DNA of 64,000 nt, taken from assembly GCA_977006965.1 (NCBI GenBank), contig OZ345362.1, forward strand, positions 1,488,001 to 1,552,000. Reading direction: 5' to 3'. The notes below the pieces were generated by a model, which worked only from the letters and a program-made list of their open reading frames with translations, was not told the DNA's origin and made no database searches. Positions within the stretch are counted from its first letter, which is position 1. The number at the start of each line of letters is the position of its first letter. This DNA comes from Phymatolithon calcareum. Taxonomy: Eukaryota; Rhodophyta; Florideophyceae; Hapalidiales. The position numbers were made by a program, and so were the translations under genes. Positions 60,580 through 64,000 of the stretch are shown in pieces.

Positions 60580-61400
60580 ATTTGCCGATCTTGTGGAATT
60601 GCATCACTGTGCACGCATGTTTAGTGCAATTAACATTCACCTAACCTTCTCGTTCTCCTACCTGTTCCACAGCTACTGTACAGCAGTAGTCTTATGTATC
60701 AGGGAATAAAGGAGTGGAAATTGTCCACCTTCACGTCGGTCTACGTTTTGGACGCACTAACCTTAGTAGTAGGGGTACCCAACACCAGTAATGTACTGTA
60801 CGGTATTGTGAATATAATACTCATCGTTCCCTCCATTCTGTTCCATCACCACAACTGAATGGAGCCGTAATCTCGCACTTGAACACTACGGCTCCGCACT
60901 CCGCACTCTAAGCATGCCACGTGCTTGTTGCTCCCATGGGATACATACAACGTCCCGTCCAACTTTTTCCGCTCGCGCCATTCGTTGAGTCCTGGCCTTG
61001 TCGACAAGCGAGAGGAGATAATACAAATGAATCGTGATTATCACGATGCGAACGGAAATACGCACTCATGATGAGTGCGCATTTCCCTTCGCATGACCAC
61101 TTATATTTAGAATGGCATACTGTATTACCGATGATGCAGGACACACTGATTAAACTCGTGTGCATGCTTGACAATAGGCGCACTGGCGTACAGTATCGCT
61201 CAGGTGTCATCATCTCATTGGTGTCATCAACTATTGATGCTTCTGCGCTATTGATACAATGCCCTGTCATACACTACATGTATGATACCAGATTTCGGCC
61301 CTTCTTCGCATCACACGTGCGAGCTTAATCGCGAATCTCGTTCACATCTTGCACCGTGATTTTCTGCCCACTAACAGCTTGATATGCATCGTCACAAGAC
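60580..61400. other. No supported gene
   Basis: Contains a palindrome (61047-61093) and a TACTGTAC motif near 60792. Nothing else was recognised. Confidence 0.4.
61047..61093. repeat. 47-bp imperfect palindrome (23-bp arms)
   Basis: TGCGAACGGAAATACGCACT/CAT, centre G, then ATGAGTGCGCATTTCCCTTC/GCA. Three of 23 pairs are mismatched. An ATCGTGATTATCACGAT palindrome precedes it directly. Confidence 0.8.
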
Positions 61401-61408
61401 CGCACTTG

Positions 61409-61744
61409 CTACTTCGGGCTGAACTGTGTGACATAACCCCTCTCTACAGGGAGAAGAGGGGGTGCAGATCTTCGCGCCATACGTCTCTTTAATTCAAAAA
61501 GATACCGCATGTCCTCGGCTGCCTCTCTGCACCACGATTTCAGCGTTTTCGTCGAAAACGTCGACATCAATTTTCGGCACTGCAGAAACTTCATTATATT
61601 GTTACCAGTAAGATTCGGTAATATCAAGAAACAGTCGCTCCCACAGAGCACATCAATTAATGACCTAAAACAAACAGGATCTACTTCTCTGTCTTCTAAA
61701 CATTTAAACATGTATCTCCGCAATGCTACAAGCATCCTGTTCAA
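61409..61744 (-). CDS. Hypothetical ORF, probable exon
   Basis: 111 residues, first Met codon three in from the frame start (NRMLVALRRYMFKCLEDREV). It continues CFRSLIDVLCGSDCFLILPN, NIMKFLQCRKLMSTFSTKTL, KSWCREAAEDMRYLFELKRR and a Pro-rich end. A CTATCAGACAG just upstream could be a splice acceptor. Composition is convincingly coding but I recognise no family. The opposite strand is also open here for 191 codons but that translation is low-complexity Ser/Thr/Leu and less plausible. Confidence 0.45.
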   Translation of the reverse strand: MNRMLVALRRYMFKCLEDREVDPVCFRSLIDVLCGSDCFLILPNLTGNNIMKFLQCRKLMSTFSTKTLKSWCREAAEDMRYLFELKRRMARRSAPPLLPVERGYVTQFSPK

Positions 61745-62016
61745 CTGTCTGATAGATATTTATCTTCGAGCTTGTTCTATCCTATCGTCGAATTTCGCGT
61801 ATTATCTGGTCCTCAGATACCCAACTACGTTGTTCATTCAACCCAACGGCAATACATTCAGTCTGCAAACTGACAGTCATCATTATGTAACCACGACTTC
61901 TTACAAAAAGTTCACCAGTTACCGCACCCAAGGGAACCAAACCACCATCGTTTCATCCGCCAAAACACTCACCAAACACCTTCCGATTGCCGAACAGAGC
62001 GTCACCGCCATTAAAT

Positions 62017-62572
62017 TCACCACAGCCGTCTCGCTTCATCTACACTTCGGCATCCATCGCATGCTCTCATTCTGCAGTCCTTAATACCGAAGAATGGCCT
62101 ATGGTTGAGTTCCTGTTCCAGGTAACGAACTCCTCTGGCTTTCTGAGCTCCAGACGTGCCAGTCCGTGGAGAAACAATCCGGAAGCAGCAGTGCCGCCTC
62201 TTGGCCTCGTAGGGACAATTTGCGCGCTTCCAGTCACTGTCAAACGAAACAAAATTTCTAATAACGGTGGGGTCAATTGTGTATCCCCCATAATATAGGG
62301 AGGCGACAATTGGCAACCAATGTCGAGCACTCAATCCGCAGCTGTAGGGCGATGGTGCTGAAACGATAATGCTGAAATCCTGAATGACAATAGCCGGAAG
62401 AACTGCTCCTGCACCTGTCCACCTTACTACAGATGTCAGACTCACCGGCAGGATACACAGCACGCAGTTTCCGGCCCTCGAACACCGTTGATTCTCCTGG
62501 AAGAACTCGTGGGACGGGAATGTGACCACATATCATCACTTGTGAACTTGCACAAGCTGCGAAGGTCGGCAT
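62017..62572 (-). pseudogene. Broken coding-like region
   Basis: Minus-strand frames contain MICGHIPVPRVLPGESTVFE and GRKLRAVYPAGESDICSKV (one frame), and YTIDPTVIRNFVSFDSDWKR with RGVRYLEQELNHRPFFGIKD (another). The frames overlap and switch, so the region is either several exons or a decayed gene. No family is recognised. Confidence 0.3.
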
Positions 62573-62599
62573 TGCATCGGGCTCTGATTATTTGCATGG

Positions 62600-64000
62600 T
62601 GATAAGGGAAGTTCCGTCATCGTAAAAGCAGCGCCCGTCGCTGCTGTCCTCCGCTGACAATGGAAAACGTTAATGTGGTCTCGACTCTGAAGAGGGTGCA
62701 TCGTCTTACTCTCCAATGATCAGACGCGGGCATGCCTCCAGCAATCATCCCAAGCATGCGGCACATCAGCGACATAGTATTCACAAGGTTGGAAGGAGCT
62801 TAATAAGAACTGCCCCAACAGTGAGGTGTCGGTCTCCAGCAGTGTGAGCCCTGGTCTCAGACTCCGCGCCGGGCTCAAGCTGTTGCAAAAAATGGCTTAA
62901 TCAAGGGAGTTGCAACAGATGCGAAAACAGTAGAAAATTTTGATGAAAGGATCCCACACGTTTCCCTGCAGACATATTCTTTTTATTTGTCAATCGCATG
63001 CTCCGGGCTCATAAATGTGGCTGAAGCATTATCCTAGGTAAACACTTGCGCACATATGAGGTACACCAACAAGCGATATGTTCTTGGCACAGGTGTGGTG
63101 CACTAGGCATGGATAGAGGTGCGACTGCAATAGTCAGAAACCTGGGCCACGGGTGTCGTCATAGATTCCTGTAGAGCGCATTTGCTCCGGGTGGAATCGA
63201 ATCGTATCTCGAGCGGCAGGCAGAGAAGGAGTGCTTTCCTAATTACATAGCAGAAATATCGCCCTGCCGTAATCTAAGTAGAAGATAATTCAGCAATAAT
63301 GCACTGCCTTGCGAGACCCCTCGGGGAGAAAGCAGTTTATATACATACATCCTGTAGAGCGACAATTGGTTGACTACCGCATCTGAACGTACATGTAGTA
63401 TCACGAAACGATTCAACGGTACCTTTGGACAAGTTATACTGTCGTAATGCCACGAGCACCGACAACACCCAGCTCCGTGATCTTAGATAATTGAAACCTA
63501 TTGCGAGGTATTCATTATTTCATCTTTAGTTAGGCTTGATATCTTCGAACGTGACATTTTTGCTGTCTGTCTTCCCAGAGTAACTCCAGGAGACATCCTA
63601 CAAACGAACAATCCATCCGGTGGTACCAAATGGGAAGAACTTTAGGAACGAATAAGCTCTCTTAGATCCGTTGCCGTGAGACTGGCGACTTGCAAGCTCA
63701 GTATCGTCATGCTCTCATTTTGTGTTGAACGAGGGATTTTGGATATAGTATGGAATGGAAACTGGGTTCTATTTTGGGGAGCTTTAGCAAGCTCCTCTGT
63801 GAAGACTGCACCCGAACGACTTATCACTGACGTACATTCCTTCTCATGTGTTATCTTGCCTATATCCATGATGGATTATGTGACTGTTCTTTGAGGACTA
63901 TCTCGGAAGCATTATTGAATATCAGAATTGACATGTCTGACAGTACCTTGTCAAGTTCAGGTTCTTTCCTTCAATTCTTTTTTGTGAAAGATACGGTATT
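62600..64000. other. No supported gene to the right edge
   Basis: Only short frames on both strands. A 75-codon minus ORF at 63642-63869 has no distinguishing feature. Nothing else was recognised. Confidence 0.45.

Noticed and set aside
61509-62084. 191-codon plus-strand ORF
   Set aside because: Ser/Thr/Leu-rich low-information translation. The antisense frame 61409-61744 has a much better protein composition.
1-64000. CRISPR arrays, bacterial operons, plasmid or phage modules
   Set aside because: No regularly spaced identical repeats, no operon-like gene clusters, and spliced genes plus a eukaryotic tRNA point to a nuclear genome.

Overview
The window looks like eukaryotic nuclear DNA from a repeat-rich genome with few introns. 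A red or other alga is the best guess, but this is an inference. Supporting signs are GT-AG introns of 83-102 nt, a eukaryotic tRNA-Thr, a CKS1 cell-cycle gene, an F-box/LRR gene, a LURP-one-related gene, and a [4Fe-4S]-type PurF with an arginine-rich, transit-peptide-like leader. No bacterial operon structure is visible.

Layout: 1-8 kb is a transposon graveyard. It holds two PIF/Harbinger-like transposase pseudogenes, a hAT fragment, a LINE-B 3' end, a LINE-A 3' end with target-site duplication, and a partial unknown gene at the left edge. At 8.96-9.76 kb a GC-rich gene for an unknown signal-anchored membrane protein stands alone. The 10-27 kb stretch is again mobile DNA: nested LINE-A copies, LINE-B, two hAT elements (one with a perfect 8-bp duplication, sitting inside a gag-like ORF), a MITE-like element and a degenerate piggyBac-like element with 21-bp terminal repeats. 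A two-exon CKS1 gene lies at 27.2-27.5 kb. The 29.6-31.7 kb stretch is an old LINE-A with a recognisable FADD reverse transcriptase motif and a younger copy nested in it. From 31.9 to 40.7 kb two direct copies of a ~3-3.8 kb segment occur. Each carries a small alpha-kinase, intact in copy 1 and broken in copy 2.

Host genes are denser from 41 kb on: a nucleotide-sugar/triose-phosphate-type transporter (+), a four-exon LURP-one-related gene (-), PurF (-), tRNA-Thr(CGU), pyrroline-5-carboxylate reductase (+) and an F-box/LRR gene (-). PurF and P5CR are divergent around the tRNA gene. The host genes are housekeeping functions without an evident common pathway (purine synthesis, proline synthesis, sugar-nucleotide transport, CDK regulation, ubiquitination).

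The strongest unusual signals are these: (1) a LINE-A family with 5'-truncated copies, five of them isolated between perfect 13-14 bp target-site duplications; (2) a sixth such copy nested in an older antisense LINE, whose removal restores the old reading frame to its stop; (3) the hAT insertion splitting a gag-like frame; (4) the duplicated alpha-kinase segment, with a 284-bp copy-specific insertion; (5) a palindromic TACTGTACAGTA-type motif recurring in non-coding DNA from 37 to 61 kb; (6) several perfect 18-26 bp hairpins. I found no clearly new multi-gene system.
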